Positions 26,114 through 35,566 of a stretch of DNA of 64,000 bases are shown in pieces. The stretch covers positions 1 through 64,000 of the forward strand of contig NZ_NJIG01000016.1 in the NCBI RefSeq assembly GCF_002209535.1, written 5' to 3'. Under the pieces are notes generated by a model. It searched no databases and was not told the DNA's origin. It worked only from the letters and a program-made list of their open reading frames with translations. Source of the DNA: Achromobacter marplatensis. GTDB taxonomy: Bacteria; Pseudomonadota; Gammaproteobacteria; Burkholderiales; Burkholderiaceae_B. The position numbers were made by a program, and so were the translations under genes. Numbering within the stretch: the first letter of the stretch is position 1; each line of letters begins with the position of its first letter.

Positions 26114-27085
26114 ATGCATCGCAGAACCATACTGAAGCATCTGGCCTTGGCCGCCACGGCGCCGGCGGCCCTATCGCTGACCCGTCTTGCCGCCGCGCGC
26201 GAAGCGCCCTTGCGCGTGATCGTGCCGTTCCCGCCGGGCGGCGGCACCGACGTGCTGGGGCGCGTCATCGCCGCCACGCTGGAAGGCGCGCTGGACCGGT
26301 CCGTCGTGGTCGAAAACAAACCCGGCGCCAGCGGCATGCTGGGCGCTGACTACACCGCCAACGGCGCCAAGGACGGCAGCGTGCTGCTGTTCGCGGGGCT
26401 GGTGCCGTCGGTGCGCTACTACGCCCGCCCGCCTGAAGAGGTGTTGAAACAGCTGGCGCCCGTCTGCCCGATTGCGCGCTCGCCCTATATGGTGGCCGTG
26501 AACAGCGACCTGCCCGCCAAGACATTGGCGGAACTGGTGGCCCAGGCCAAACGGGAACCCAAGGGCCTGACGTTCGGGTCACCGGGCAACGCCACGCCGC
26601 AACACCTGGCCACCGAGCTGTTGCAGGCCGCCTGCGGCATCGACATGCTGCATGTGCCGTATCGCGGCACGGGCCCTATGATGACTGATCTCTTGGGTGG
26701 CCAGATTCAACTGGTGGTGGCCACGGTTGCCGCCGTCGAACCCTATTTGAAAAGCGGCCGGTTGCGCGTGCTGGCCGTGACCAGCCCCGAGCGCCTGACG
26801 AAGTACCCCGACATTCCCACTGTCGCCGAAAGCGGTTACGCCGGCTTCGATGCGCAGATTCAATTCGGCACTTACTGCGCGGCGGGCACGCCCGAAGCTA
26901 CGATTGCCGCACTGAATCAGGGCATCAATCGCGCGCTGCAAACCGACGCCGTCCACGCCAAGCTGGCCGAACAGGGGTTCCAGCCGACCGGCGGCACGCC
27001 CCAGCAGTTGCAACAGGCGTTGCTGTCCGAAATCCGCGACGTGGCCGGGCTGGTAAAGGCGGGCAAGGTGCGGGTGGACTTGTAG
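26114..27085 (+). CDS. Tripartite tricarboxylate-type (Bug) solute receptor
   Basis: A 323-residue Bug-family receptor. The N-terminus MHRRTILKHLALAATAPAAL is a signal peptide of possible Tat type (two arginines before a hydrophobic core, but not the full SRRxFLK). The mature part shows RVIVPFPPGGGTDVLGR, VENKPGASGMLG and MLHVPYRGTGP. The start is supported by GGGAGACAAACCC. It is the third gene of the DUF1185 operon. No TctAB genes are present. Confidence 0.9.
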   Translation: MHRRTILKHLALAATAPAALSLTRLAAAREAPLRVIVPFPPGGGTDVLGRVIAATLEGALDRSVVVENKPGASGMLGADYTANGAKDGSVLLFAGLVPSVRYYARPPEEVLKQLAPVCPIARSPYMVAVNSDLPAKTLAELVAQAKREPKGLTFGSPGNATPQHLATELLQAACGIDMLHVPYRGTGPMMTDLLGGQIQLVVATVAAVEPYLKSGRLRVLAVTSPERLTKYPDIPTVAESGYAGFDAQIQFGTYCAAGTPEATIAALNQGINRALQTDAVHAKLAEQGFQPTGGTPQQLQQALLSEIRDVAGLVKAGKVRVDL

Positions 27086-27173
27086 CGATCTGTAGCGGCC
27101 GGTAGCGAAAGGGGCGCAACGCCGGCGGGTGGCGTGATTAGAATTCGGTCTTCTTCGTCCCTGCCCGCCTACG

Positions 27174-28028
27174 ATGCCCCGCCCCTTATCCTTCTTGACC
27201 GGCGCCCTGACCTTGTCCGCCCTGTTGACGGGTGGCGTGGCACACGCCGCAAGCGGCCCCTGCCCCGAGGCGGCCGACATCGTGCGCAACGTGTATCAAA
27301 ACCAGGACAAGCCCGACCGCGAAGGCCGCATCCGCTTAAAGCAAGGCCACGCTATCGTGACGCTGTCTGACGCGGACGTCGGCGCGCCCTTCGCGGTGGC
27401 CTGCAAGGCCTGGCCCGCCAACCCCGACTTGCTGCTCGTGGCGGTGCCGTTGATGCAAGACACGCCCGACCCCGAAAACGGCCACGAAGGCGATCTGGAA
27501 GTGCTGGTGCTGGACCGCCAGACGCTGCAAGTACGGCAGCGCCGCACGCTGGTCGATCTGATGTCGGACGATGCCTTGCGCATCGCCAGCCTGTCGTTCG
27601 ATACGGCGCGCTATGACGTCACGGCCGACCGCCGTGCGTTTGGAATCCGCATCGAACGCGAAGGCGCCTCGCGCGCCAACCCCATGGACGAAACCAGTTT
27701 GCGGCTCTTCACCGTGGAAGACAAGGAATTGCGCCTGGTGCTCGACGGCCTGATCGTCAACCACTCGTCCGGCCAGTGGGACACCAGTTGCGCGGGAAAA
27801 TTCACGGAACGCGCGGTGAGCCTGGCGATGGGCACCGCGCAAACCAAGGGCTACCGCGACTTGGTTGCCACGGACTCGCACTCGTCCAGCCGTGCCGCAG
27901 TGCAGCAAGGCGGCTGCGAGGAAAAAACCGTCAGCCAGGGCAAGACCCGCCACACGCTGCGCTTTGACGGCACGCGTTATCGGATTCCCAAGGGGCTGCG
28001 TGCGATAGACAGCGAGACCGCTGGATAA
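27174..28028 (+). CDS. Secreted hypothetical protein
   Basis: I do not recognise this 284-residue protein. It has a Sec signal peptide (residues 1-26, cleavage near AHAASG). The mature part has four cysteines (in GPCPE, ACKAW, TSCAG and GGCEEK), suggesting two disulfides in the periplasm. It contains several acidic-rich, strand-like segments but no catalytic motif I can name. It stands alone, 88 bp after the Bug gene and 79 bp before a sigma-54 activator gene. Confidence 0.7.
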   Translation: MPRPLSFLTGALTLSALLTGGVAHAASGPCPEAADIVRNVYQNQDKPDREGRIRLKQGHAIVTLSDADVGAPFAVACKAWPANPDLLLVAVPLMQDTPDPENGHEGDLEVLVLDRQTLQVRQRRTLVDLMSDDALRIASLSFDTARYDVTADRRAFGIRIEREGASRANPMDETSLRLFTVEDKELRLVLDGLIVNHSSGQWDTSCAGKFTERAVSLAMGTAQTKGYRDLVATDSHSSSRAAVQQGGCEEKTVSQGKTRHTLRFDGTRYRIPKGLRAIDSETAG

Positions 28029-28107
28029 CCACCATTTACAAGCGGGTCCGTCTCTGGGCATGCTGCCTTGTTGATCCGACGCAGATCGGGCGCAACATGG
28101 AGACGAC

Positions 28108-29994
28108 ATGCCTAGTCAGGAATCCCTGCATTCCGCCCATATCCGCGAGATCGAACAGGTAGGCCGCGGACGCCCCACGCAGCGCGACGCGCATGTGGTG
28201 CGCAGCTGGTTGCGCTGCCTGGATCAATACCAGCTGGACCCCGCCCAGGCTTGCGAAGCCTACATTGTGCCGGACGGCCGGCTGCGCGAACATCGCCAAC
28301 AATCCGAAGCGCTGATCAACATTGCCCGCAGCGGGCTGGATCATCTGTTCAAGCAAGTGGCGGGCCAGAACTACGTGCTGCTGCTGGCCGACCGCCAGGG
28401 CGTCACCGTGGAATTTCTGGGTGACCCGTTACAGACCGACAAGCTGCGCAAAGCGGGCCTGTATCTGGGGTCTGAATGGTCCGAACCGCGCGCCGGCACT
28501 TGCGCCGTGGGCGCCTGCCTGGAAACCGGCGAAGCGCTGACTATTCACCAGACCGACCACTTCGACAACACGCACACGCCGCTGTCCTGCACCGCCGCCC
28601 CCATCTACAACGCCGATGGCGAATTGGCCGCCGTGCTGGATATTTCTCTGCTCAGCTCGCCCAGCCTGAAAACCAGCCAGAATCTGGCGCTGCACCTGGT
28701 CAACAGCACCACGCGCCGCATCGAACTGGCCAACCTGATGGCGCGCACGCGCAATGAATGGGTGCTGCGCTTTGCCCGGTCGCCCGAGTTTCTGGACGTG
28801 GACCCGGAAGCGGCGATCTCGCTGGACGGCGCCGGCCGCATTCTGGGTATGACCCACTCCGGCGCCAAGTTGCTGGCGCGCGCAGCCGGGCTGGATTGGC
28901 GCAGCCCGGCCGGCCTGATCGGCCAGCCCGTGACCCGTTTCTTTGACGTGCAGCTGGACGACCTGCCGCACTACACGCGCGGCCACGCGCCGCAAGACCG
29001 CCTGATCGTCGCCCGCGACGGCAATGCGCTGTTCGCGCACGCCATCGAACCCAACCGCCACCTGCGCGGCGCCACGGTCGCCGTGCGCGCCGCGCCGTCC
29101 GCGCTGCGCGGGCTGGACGGCGGCGACGCCAAGATGGCGGCGCTGCAAGTACGCGCCACCAAACTAGCGCGCCAAGGCCTGCCCATCCTGCTGCAAGGCG
29201 AAACCGGCGTGGGCAAGGAATACCTGGCCCGCGCCATCCACGACGACAGCCGCCGCCCGGGCAGCTTTGTCGCCGTGAACTGCGCGGCCATTCCCGAATC
29301 CCTGATCGAAAGCGAACTGTTCGGCTATCTGCCTGGGGCCTACACCGGCGCCGCTCCCAAGGGCCGCAAGGGCCTGATCGAGGAATCCGACGGCGGCACC
29401 TTGTTCCTGGACGAGATCGGCGACATGCCGTTGACGCTGCAAAGCCGCTTGCTGCGCGTGCTGGCGGAGTCCGAAGTCACGCCCATCGGCGCCAACGCGC
29501 CGCGTGCCGTGCGGCTGACGCTGGTGTCCGCGTCGCATCGCGACCTGGGCGCGCTGGTGCGCGAGGGCCGCTTTCGCGAAGACCTGTATTACCGCATCAA
29601 CGCCGCCACGCTGACCGTGCCGCCGCTGCGCGAACGGCAGGACCTGGACTGGCTGATCGCCCGCATGCTGGCGCGGCATCAGTGCGAGTCCGGTGCGCCG
29701 GTGCTATCGCCTGCGGCGCTATTGGCGCTGAAAGCGCATGCCTGGCCGGGCAACATCCGCGAGCTGGCCAACGTCATCGCGGTTGCCGCCGCCTTGTGCG
29801 AAGACGGCGTCATCACGCCGCAAGACCTACCGGACACCTTTGCCCCGGCGGGCGCGGCGCTGAGCGCGGAAGAAGCCGCGCTGCGAGCCACGCTGGCCCG
29901 CTGCGGCGGCAACGTGTCGGAAGCGGCGCGGCAGCTGGGTGTGGACCGCTCTACCGTCCACCGCCAGATGCGGCGCTACGGGCTCACGCGTTAG
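28108..29994 (+). CDS. Sigma-54-dependent activator (AcoR-like)
   Basis: A 628-residue enhancer-binding protein. It has an N-terminal GAF-type sensor region (residues about 60-200) and a PAS-like linker. The AAA+ domain carries Walker A GETGVGKE, the sigma-54 contact loop GAYTGA (Tyr variant of GAFTGA) and Walker B GGTLFLDEIGD. A Fis-type helix-turn-helix at the end includes NVSEAARQLGVDRSTVHRQM. The layout is that of AcoR/AcxR activators of alcohol, acetoin and ketone catabolism. ATG 28108 follows GGAGACGAC. It very likely activates the sigma-54 promoter at 30105-30121 in front of the monooxygenase. Confidence 0.93.
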   Translation: MPSQESLHSAHIREIEQVGRGRPTQRDAHVVRSWLRCLDQYQLDPAQACEAYIVPDGRLREHRQQSEALINIARSGLDHLFKQVAGQNYVLLLADRQGVTVEFLGDPLQTDKLRKAGLYLGSEWSEPRAGTCAVGACLETGEALTIHQTDHFDNTHTPLSCTAAPIYNADGELAAVLDISLLSSPSLKTSQNLALHLVNSTTRRIELANLMARTRNEWVLRFARSPEFLDVDPEAAISLDGAGRILGMTHSGAKLLARAAGLDWRSPAGLIGQPVTRFFDVQLDDLPHYTRGHAPQDRLIVARDGNALFAHAIEPNRHLRGATVAVRAAPSALRGLDGGDAKMAALQVRATKLARQGLPILLQGETGVGKEYLARAIHDDSRRPGSFVAVNCAAIPESLIESELFGYLPGAYTGAAPKGRKGLIEESDGGTLFLDEIGDMPLTLQSRLLRVLAESEVTPIGANAPRAVRLTLVSASHRDLGALVREGRFREDLYYRINAATLTVPPLRERQDLDWLIARMLARHQCESGAPVLSPAALLALKAHAWPGNIRELANVIAVAAALCEDGVITPQDLPDTFAPAGAALSAEEAALRATLARCGGNVSEAARQLGVDRSTVHRQMRRYGLTR

Positions 29995-30014
29995 ACGCGA
30001 ACTCGGCGCCGGGG

Positions 30015-30041
30015 GCCACACCATGCTGCAACAGGTGTGGC
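30015..30041. promoter_or_regulatory. Inverted repeat upstream of the sigma-54 promoter
   Basis: GCCACACC and GGTGTGGC form perfect 8-bp arms around an 11-base centre, 64 bp before the -24 element. That position fits an upstream activating sequence for the neighbouring activator. It could alternatively be a terminator stem for the activator gene, but no T-run follows. Confidence 0.5.
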
Positions 30042-30104
30042 GCGTTGCGACAGTGCATCGCGCCGCCGTCCGGCGCGCGCCCCGTCGCCACGGCCTGTCG
30101 CAAG

Positions 30105-30121
30105 CTGGCACGGCATTTGCA
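30105..30121 (+). promoter_or_regulatory. Sigma-54 (-24/-12) promoter
   Basis: The sequence CTGGCACG-GCAT-TTGCA matches the sigma-54 consensus (TGGCACG, four bases, TTGCA) essentially perfectly. It lies about 100 bp upstream of the flavin monooxygenase start, just after a sigma-54 activator gene. Transcription would begin near 30133. Confidence 0.92.
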
Positions 30122-30222
30122 TGTGCAGTCTTGACGCCCCAGCGGCCGGCACAGGCCAGGGCGTCAATGGACGGAGCCATCCGCCATGACCACGACGCCC
30201 GCCCCGGGCAAGGAGACAAGAC

Positions 30223-32025
30223 ATGCAGACAGACCCCGCCAATGCCGCTCTGGACGCGGTGCTCGCCCGCCTGAACACCGCGTTGGGCAACAAGGAGATT
30301 GATGCCGTTGCCGGCCTGTTCCAGGACGAATGCTATTGGCGCGACCTGGTGCTTTTCAGCTGGAACCTGCGCACGCTGGAAGGCCACGACCAGATCCGCG
30401 AGATGCTGACGCAACAGCTGTCGCAAGTGGAGCCGGTACGCTTCACCCGCGACGAACGTGAGACTGTTTCCGACGATGGGGGCCTGCTGCAAGCCTGGCT
30501 GCATATCGACACGAACCTGGCACGCGGCTATGGCCACATCCGCGTGAAAGACGGCAAGATCTGGACGCTGCTGACCACCATGTCCGAACTGAAGGGGCAT
30601 GAAGAACCCAGCGGCACGCGCCGCCCCAAGGGCGCCGAACACGGCCACGACCGCGACCGCCAGACCTGGCTGGAAAAGCGCGAGCAGGAAGCGGCCGAGC
30701 TGGGCTACAAGACGCAGCCCTACGTGCTGATCATCGGCGGCGGGCAAGGCGGCATCGCCTTGGGCGCGCGGCTGCGCCAGCTGGACGTGCCCACCATCAT
30801 CATCGAAAAGAACGAGCGCGCTGGCGACAGCTGGAGGAAGCGCTACAAGTCCCTGTGCCTGCACGACCCGGTCTGGTACGACCACCTGCCCTATATCCCC
30901 TTCCCCGAAAACTGGCCCGTCTTCGCGCCGAAGGACAAGGTCGGCGACTGGCTGGAGATGTACACGAAGGTGATGGAGCTGAACTACTGGACCTCCAGCG
31001 TCTGCCAGTCGGCACGCTACGACGAACAGAAAAAGGAATGGGAGGTCACGGTGCTGCGCGACGGCAAGCCCGTGGTGCTGCGACCCAAGCAGCTGGTGCT
31101 GGCCACCGGCATGTCGGGAAAGCCGAACATCCCGCGCTTTCCGGGCCAGGACGAGTTCCAGGGCGAGCAGCAGCATTCGTCGCAACACCCTGGGCCTGAC
31201 GCGTACCGGGGCAAGAACGTGGTGGTCATCGGCGCCAACAATTCGGCCCACGATATCTGCGCGGCGCTCTGGGAGGGCGGCGCCAACGTCACCATGGTGC
31301 AGCGTTCGTCCACCCACATCGTCCGGTCGGACACGCTGATGGACATCGGCCTGGGCGGGCTGTATTCCGAACAGGCGCTGGCCAACGGCATGACCACCCG
31401 CAAGGCGGACCTGACGTTCGCGTCCCTGCCCTACAAGATCATGGCGCAGTTCCAGATTCCGCTCTACGACCAGATGCGCGAGCGCGACGCCGAGTTCTAC
31501 GGCAAGCTGGAGAAGGCGGGCTTCATGCTGGACTGGGGCGACGACGGCTCCGGCCTCTTCATGAAATACCTGCGTCGCGGTTCGGGCTATTACATCGACG
31601 TGGGCGCCTGCGACCTGATCATCGACGGCAGCATCAAGCTGCAATCCGGTACCGACGTCAGCCACCTGGCGCGCGAGGCCGTCGTGTTGAAGAACGGCGT
31701 CACGCTGCCGGCCGACCTGGTCGTCTACGCCACCGGTTACGGCTCGATGAACGGCTGGGCAGCCGACCTGATCAGCCCGGAAGTGGCCGACAAGGTGGGC
31801 AAGTGCTGGGGCCTGGGATCGGACACCACCAAGGACCCCGGCCCCTGGGAAGGCGAGCAGCGCAATATGTGGAAGCCCACGCAGCAGGAAGGGCTGTGGT
31901 TCCACGGCGGCAACCTGCACCAGTCCCGGCACTATTCCCAATACCTGTCCCTGCAATTGAAGGCACGGCACGTGGGGCTGCCCGTCCAGGTCTATGGCGT
32001 GCAGGAGGTGCATCACAAGCGGTAG
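30223..32025 (+). CDS. NTF2-like domain fused to FAD/NAD(P) monooxygenase
   Basis: A 600-residue flavin monooxygenase. Residues 1 to about 130 form a SnoaL/NTF2-like domain. The FAD motif VLIIGGGQGGIALGARL follows near residue 168. FPGQDEFQGEQQHSSQH is a variant of the FxGxxxH fingerprint of flavin-containing and Baeyer-Villiger enzymes. VVVIGANNSAHD is the NADPH-binding motif, and VVYATGYGSM closes the fold. It is preceded by AAGGAGACAAGAC and controlled by the sigma-54 promoter upstream. The reaction is probably oxygenation of a ketone, alcohol-derived carbonyl or amine. The acoR-like neighbour favours a small carbonyl compound, which is inference. Confidence 0.88.
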   Translation: MQTDPANAALDAVLARLNTALGNKEIDAVAGLFQDECYWRDLVLFSWNLRTLEGHDQIREMLTQQLSQVEPVRFTRDERETVSDDGGLLQAWLHIDTNLARGYGHIRVKDGKIWTLLTTMSELKGHEEPSGTRRPKGAEHGHDRDRQTWLEKREQEAAELGYKTQPYVLIIGGGQGGIALGARLRQLDVPTIIIEKNERAGDSWRKRYKSLCLHDPVWYDHLPYIPFPENWPVFAPKDKVGDWLEMYTKVMELNYWTSSVCQSARYDEQKKEWEVTVLRDGKPVVLRPKQLVLATGMSGKPNIPRFPGQDEFQGEQQHSSQHPGPDAYRGKNVVVIGANNSAHDICAALWEGGANVTMVQRSSTHIVRSDTLMDIGLGGLYSEQALANGMTTRKADLTFASLPYKIMAQFQIPLYDQMRERDAEFYGKLEKAGFMLDWGDDGSGLFMKYLRRGSGYYIDVGACDLIIDGSIKLQSGTDVSHLAREAVVLKNGVTLPADLVVYATGYGSMNGWAADLISPEVADKVGKCWGLGSDTTKDPGPWEGEQRNMWKPTQQEGLWFHGGNLHQSRHYSQYLSLQLKARHVGLPVQVYGVQEVHHKR

Positions 32026-32041
32026 CCCGCCCGCCAAGCAC

Positions 32042-32071
32042 GGCGCAAGCGGCCGCCCCGCCGCTTGCGCC
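32042..32071 (+). terminator. Strong hairpin after the monooxygenase gene
   Basis: GGCGCAAGCGG pairs perfectly with CCGCTTGCGCC (11-bp stem, 8-base loop), starting 17 bp past the stop codon. There is no T-run, so it may act as a transcript-stabilising end or a weak terminator. Confidence 0.55.
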
Positions 32072-32090
32072 CACCGTCCGCCCAAGGTAA

Positions 32091-32102
32091 ATTGTTGACA
32101 AT
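32091..32102. promoter_or_regulatory. Candidate GntR operator 1
   Basis: ATTGTTGACAAT is an ATTGT/ACAAT dyad typical of FadR-subfamily GntR sites. It also contains TTGACA, a perfect -35 hexamer, at 32095-32100. It lies 63-74 bp upstream of the GntR start. Confidence 0.6.
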
Positions 32103-32152
32103 CTGGCGCCATACAGCGCCTTATTCCGAAAATTTCTCCAGAATCCGGATAG

Positions 32153-32164
32153 ATTGTTGACACT
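32153..32164. promoter_or_regulatory. Candidate GntR operator 2
   Basis: ATTGTTGACACT repeats ten of ten leading bases of the site at 32091 and directly abuts the ATG of the GntR gene, occupying its ribosome-binding region. Binding here would suit autorepression. Confidence 0.55.
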
Positions 32165-32875
32165 ATGAGCAAAGTGCTGACCCTGCCGGGCACCCCGCCC
32201 GGCGATGGCGAAACCTTGTCGGATCACATCTTCAAGAAGATCCAGGCCGCCATCGTCAAAGGCGAGATCGCCCCGGGCAGCAAGATTTCCGAGCCCGAAC
32301 TGGCGCGCCAACATGGCGTCAGCCGGGGTCCGCTGCGCGAAGCCCTGCATCGGCTGGAAGGCCAGAAGCTGCTGGTGCGCGTCCCGCACGCCGGTGCGCG
32401 CGTCGTGTCGCTGTCGCAGCAAGAGCTGTCCGAGCTTTACGAGATCCGGGAATCGCTGGAAGGCATGGCCTGCCGCCTGGCCGCCGAGCGCATGCCGCCC
32501 TCTGAAATCGCCGAACTGCGCGGCGTGCTGGAAGCCCACGAACGCGACGCCGCCTTCCAGGCCGGCCTGGGCTACTACCAGCAGGAAGGCGATTACGACT
32601 TCCACTACCGCATCGTCAAAGGCAGCGGCAACCAGATGCTGTTTCGCATGCTGTGCGACGAGCTCTACCAGTTGGCCCGCATGTACCGCATACAGTATTC
32701 GACAACGCCCAACCGCCCGCGGCAGGCCTATGCCGAACACCACCGCATTCTTGACGCCATCGCCGACCGCGACGGCGAGCTGGCCGAAATCCTGATGCGC
32801 CGGCACATCCGCGTATCCCGTATCAACATCGAACAACAGATCGCCCAGAGCAACCTGCGGCGCACGGAGGCATGA
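32165..32875 (+). CDS. GntR-family (FadR/FCD) regulator of acnD-prpF
   Basis: A 236-residue regulator with a winged helix (IVKGEIAPGSKISEPELARQ, GVSRGPLREALHRLE) and a C-terminal FCD ligand domain. Its stop overlaps the start of acnD (ATGATGA at 32872-32878). In Burkholderiales and Alcaligenaceae such GntR proteins head 2-methylcitrate loci, so its effector may be a methylcitrate-pathway intermediate. Two near-identical ATTGTTGACA sites upstream suggest autoregulation. Confidence 0.88.
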   Translation: MSKVLTLPGTPPGDGETLSDHIFKKIQAAIVKGEIAPGSKISEPELARQHGVSRGPLREALHRLEGQKLLVRVPHAGARVVSLSQQELSELYEIRESLEGMACRLAAERMPPSEIAELRGVLEAHERDAAFQAGLGYYQQEGDYDFHYRIVKGSGNQMLFRMLCDELYQLARMYRIQYSTTPNRPRQAYAEHHRILDAIADRDGELAEILMRRHIRVSRINIEQQIAQSNLRRTEA

Positions 32876-35487
32876 TGAACCACTCGTACCGCAAGACCCT
32901 GCCCGGCACCCGCCTGGACTATTTCGACGCGCGCGCCGCGGTTGAAGCCATTGCCCCCGGCGCCTACGCCGGCCTGCCCTATACGTCCCGGGTGCTGGCG
33001 GAAAACCTGGTTCGCCGCTGCGACCCGGCCATGCTGACCGATGCGCTCAAGCAACTGATCGAACGCCGCCGCGACCTGGACTTCCCGTGGTTTCCGGCAC
33101 GCGTGGTCTGTCATGACATCCTGGGCCAGACCGCACTGGTAGACCTGGCCGGCCTGCGCGACGCCATCGCCGAGAAAGGCGGCGACCCCGCCAAGGTGAA
33201 TCCGGTCGTGCCGGTGCAGTTGATCGTGGACCACTCGCTGGCCGTGGAATTCGACGGCAACGACCCCGACGCCTTCGCCAAGAACCGCGCCGTGGAAGAC
33301 CGCCGCAACGAAGACCGCTTCCATTTCATCGACTGGACCAAGCAGGCCTTCCGCAATATCGAAGTCGTGCCCCCGGGCAACGGCATCATGCACCAGATCA
33401 ACCTGGAGCGGATGTCGCCCGTGATCTACACGCAGGACGGCGTGGCGTTCCCCGACACGCTGGTCGGCACCGACAGCCACACCCCGCACGTGGACGCGCT
33501 GGGCGTCATCGCCATCGGCGTGGGCGGCCTGGAAGCCGAGAACGTCATGCTGGGCCGCGCCTCGTGGATGCGCCTGCCGGACATCATCGGCGTGGAACTC
33601 ACCGGCCGCGCGCAGCCCGGCATCACCGCCACCGACGTGGTGCTGACGCTGACCGAATTCCTGCGCCGCGAAAAGGTCGTGGGCGCGTACCTGGAGTTCT
33701 ACGGCGAAGGCGCTGCCAGCCTGACGCTGGGCGACCGCGCCACCATTTCGAACATGGCGCCTGAGTACGGCGCCACCGCCGCCATGTTCTCGATCGACCA
33801 GCAGACCATCGACTACCTGCGCCTGACCGGCCGCGAAGACGAACAGATCGCCCTGGTCGAAACCTATGCCAAGACGGCGGGCCTGTGGTCCGACAGCTTG
33901 AAGACCGCCGAATACGAACGCGTGCTGCGCTTCGACCTGTCCACCGTGGTGCGCACGCTGGCCGGCCCGTCGAACCCGCACCGCCGCCTGCCGGTGTCCG
34001 ACCTGGCCGCGCGCGGCATCTCGGGCGTCGTGGAAAACGAACCGGGCCTGATGCCTGACGGCGCCGTCATCATCGCCGCCATCACCAGCTGCACCAACAC
34101 CAGCAACCCGCGCAACGTGATCGCCGCCGGCCTGTTGGCGCGCAACGCCAACCGCGCCGGTTTGACGCGCAAGCCCTGGGTGAAGAGTTCGCTGGCCCCC
34201 GGATCCAAGGCCGTGCAACTGTACCTGGACGAAGCCGGCCTGACGGAAGACCTGGAAAAACTGGGCTTCGGCGTGGTCGCCTTCGCCTGTACCACGTGCA
34301 ACGGCATGTCCGGCGCGCTGGACCCCGTGATCCAGCAAGAAATCATCGACCGCGACCTCTATGCCACCGCCGTGCTGTCCGGCAACCGCAATTTCGATGG
34401 CCGCATCCACCCGTACGCCAAGCAGGCGTTCCTGGCGTCGCCTCCCTTGGTCGTGGCCTACGCCATCGCCGGCACGATCCGCTTCGACATCGAACGCGAT
34501 GTGCTGGGCACGGGCGCCAACGGCCGCGAGATCCGCCTGAAGGACATCTGGCCCACCGACGAGGAAATCGACGCCGTCGTCAAGGAATCCGTCAAGCCGG
34601 AACAGTTCCGCAAGGTCTATGCGCCCATGTTCGGCATCCAGGACGACCGCAAGGCCGGCGTCAGCCCGCTGTACGCCTGGCGCCCGCAAAGCACCTACAT
34701 CCGCCGCCCCCCGTACTGGGAAGGCGCGCTGGCAGGCGCCCGCACGCTGCGCGGCATGCTGCCGCTGGCCGTGCTGGGCGACAACATCACGACCGACCAC
34801 CTGTCGCCGTCCAACGCCATCATGCTGGACAGCGCGGCCGGCGAGTACCTGGACAAGATGGGCCTGCCCGAAGAAGACTTCAACTCGTACGCGACCCACC
34901 GCGGCGACCACCTGACCGCGCAACGCGCCACCTTCGCCAACCCCAAGCTCTTCAACGAGATGGTGACGAATGACGACGGCAGCGTGAAGCAAGGCTCGCT
35001 GGCGCGCGTGGAACCGGAAGGCCAGGTCATGCGCATGTGGGAAGCCATCGAAACCTATATGGACCGCAAGCAGCCGCTGATCATCGTCGCTGGCGCCGAC
35101 TACGGCCAGGGCTCGTCGCGCGACTGGGCCGCCAAGGGCGTGCGGCTGGCCGGCGTGGAAGCCATCGTGGCCGAAGGCTTCGAACGCATCCACCGCACCA
35201 ACCTGATCGGCATGGGCGTGCTGCCGCTGGAATTCAAGCCCGGCGTGAACCGCAAGACGCTGGCGCTGGACGGCACGGAAAGCTATGACGTCATCGGCGA
35301 ACGCGAACCGCGCGCCGACCTGACGCTGGTGATCCATCGCCGCCATGGCGAAACGGTGCAGGTGCCCGTGACCTGCCGCCTGGACACCGCGGAAGAGGTA
35401 TCCATCTACGAAGCCGGCGGCGTCCTGCAACGCTTTGCGCAAGACTTCCTGGAAGCCGAATCCGCCACCACCAAGAAGGCCGGCTGA
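32875..35487 (+). CDS. acnD: Fe/S-dependent 2-methylisocitrate dehydratase AcnD
   Basis: An aconitase-family enzyme of 870 residues that dehydrates 2-methylcitrate to 2-methyl-trans-aconitate in propionate degradation, working with PrpF. The start NHSYRKTLPGTRLDYFDAR and LVGTDSHTPHVDALGVIAIG are AcnD-like. Cluster cysteines lie in AAITSCTNTSNP and ACTTCNGMSG. The swivel-domain motif DYGQGSSRDWAAKG is near the C-terminus. Adjacent ATGs exist at 32872 and 32875. The GGAGG at 32866-32870 gives better spacing to 32875. It is coupled to the GntR gene and followed by prpF. The prpB and prpC genes are not in the window. Confidence 0.92.
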   Translation: MNHSYRKTLPGTRLDYFDARAAVEAIAPGAYAGLPYTSRVLAENLVRRCDPAMLTDALKQLIERRRDLDFPWFPARVVCHDILGQTALVDLAGLRDAIAEKGGDPAKVNPVVPVQLIVDHSLAVEFDGNDPDAFAKNRAVEDRRNEDRFHFIDWTKQAFRNIEVVPPGNGIMHQINLERMSPVIYTQDGVAFPDTLVGTDSHTPHVDALGVIAIGVGGLEAENVMLGRASWMRLPDIIGVELTGRAQPGITATDVVLTLTEFLRREKVVGAYLEFYGEGAASLTLGDRATISNMAPEYGATAAMFSIDQQTIDYLRLTGREDEQIALVETYAKTAGLWSDSLKTAEYERVLRFDLSTVVRTLAGPSNPHRRLPVSDLAARGISGVVENEPGLMPDGAVIIAAITSCTNTSNPRNVIAAGLLARNANRAGLTRKPWVKSSLAPGSKAVQLYLDEAGLTEDLEKLGFGVVAFACTTCNGMSGALDPVIQQEIIDRDLYATAVLSGNRNFDGRIHPYAKQAFLASPPLVVAYAIAGTIRFDIERDVLGTGANGREIRLKDIWPTDEEIDAVVKESVKPEQFRKVYAPMFGIQDDRKAGVSPLYAWRPQSTYIRRPPYWEGALAGARTLRGMLPLAVLGDNITTDHLSPSNAIMLDSAAGEYLDKMGLPEEDFNSYATHRGDHLTAQRATFANPKLFNEMVTNDDGSVKQGSLARVEPEGQVMRMWEAIETYMDRKQPLIIVAGADYGQGSSRDWAAKGVRLAGVEAIVAEGFERIHRTNLIGMGVLPLEFKPGVNRKTLALDGTESYDVIGEREPRADLTLVIHRRHGETVQVPVTCRLDTAEEVSIYEAGGVLQRFAQDFLEAESATTKKAG

Positions 35488-35566
35488 CACCCGGCCGGAC
35501 AGGCGGGCGCCCCGCGCGCCCGCCGCCCCAGACTCCGATACCGCACAAAGACATCAGGACGATCCC

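Noticed and set aside
32728..35490. A 920-codon open frame on the minus strand across acnD
   Set aside because: It is a mirror frame of a highly GC-rich conserved gene. The plus-strand AcnD product is full length with all motifs.
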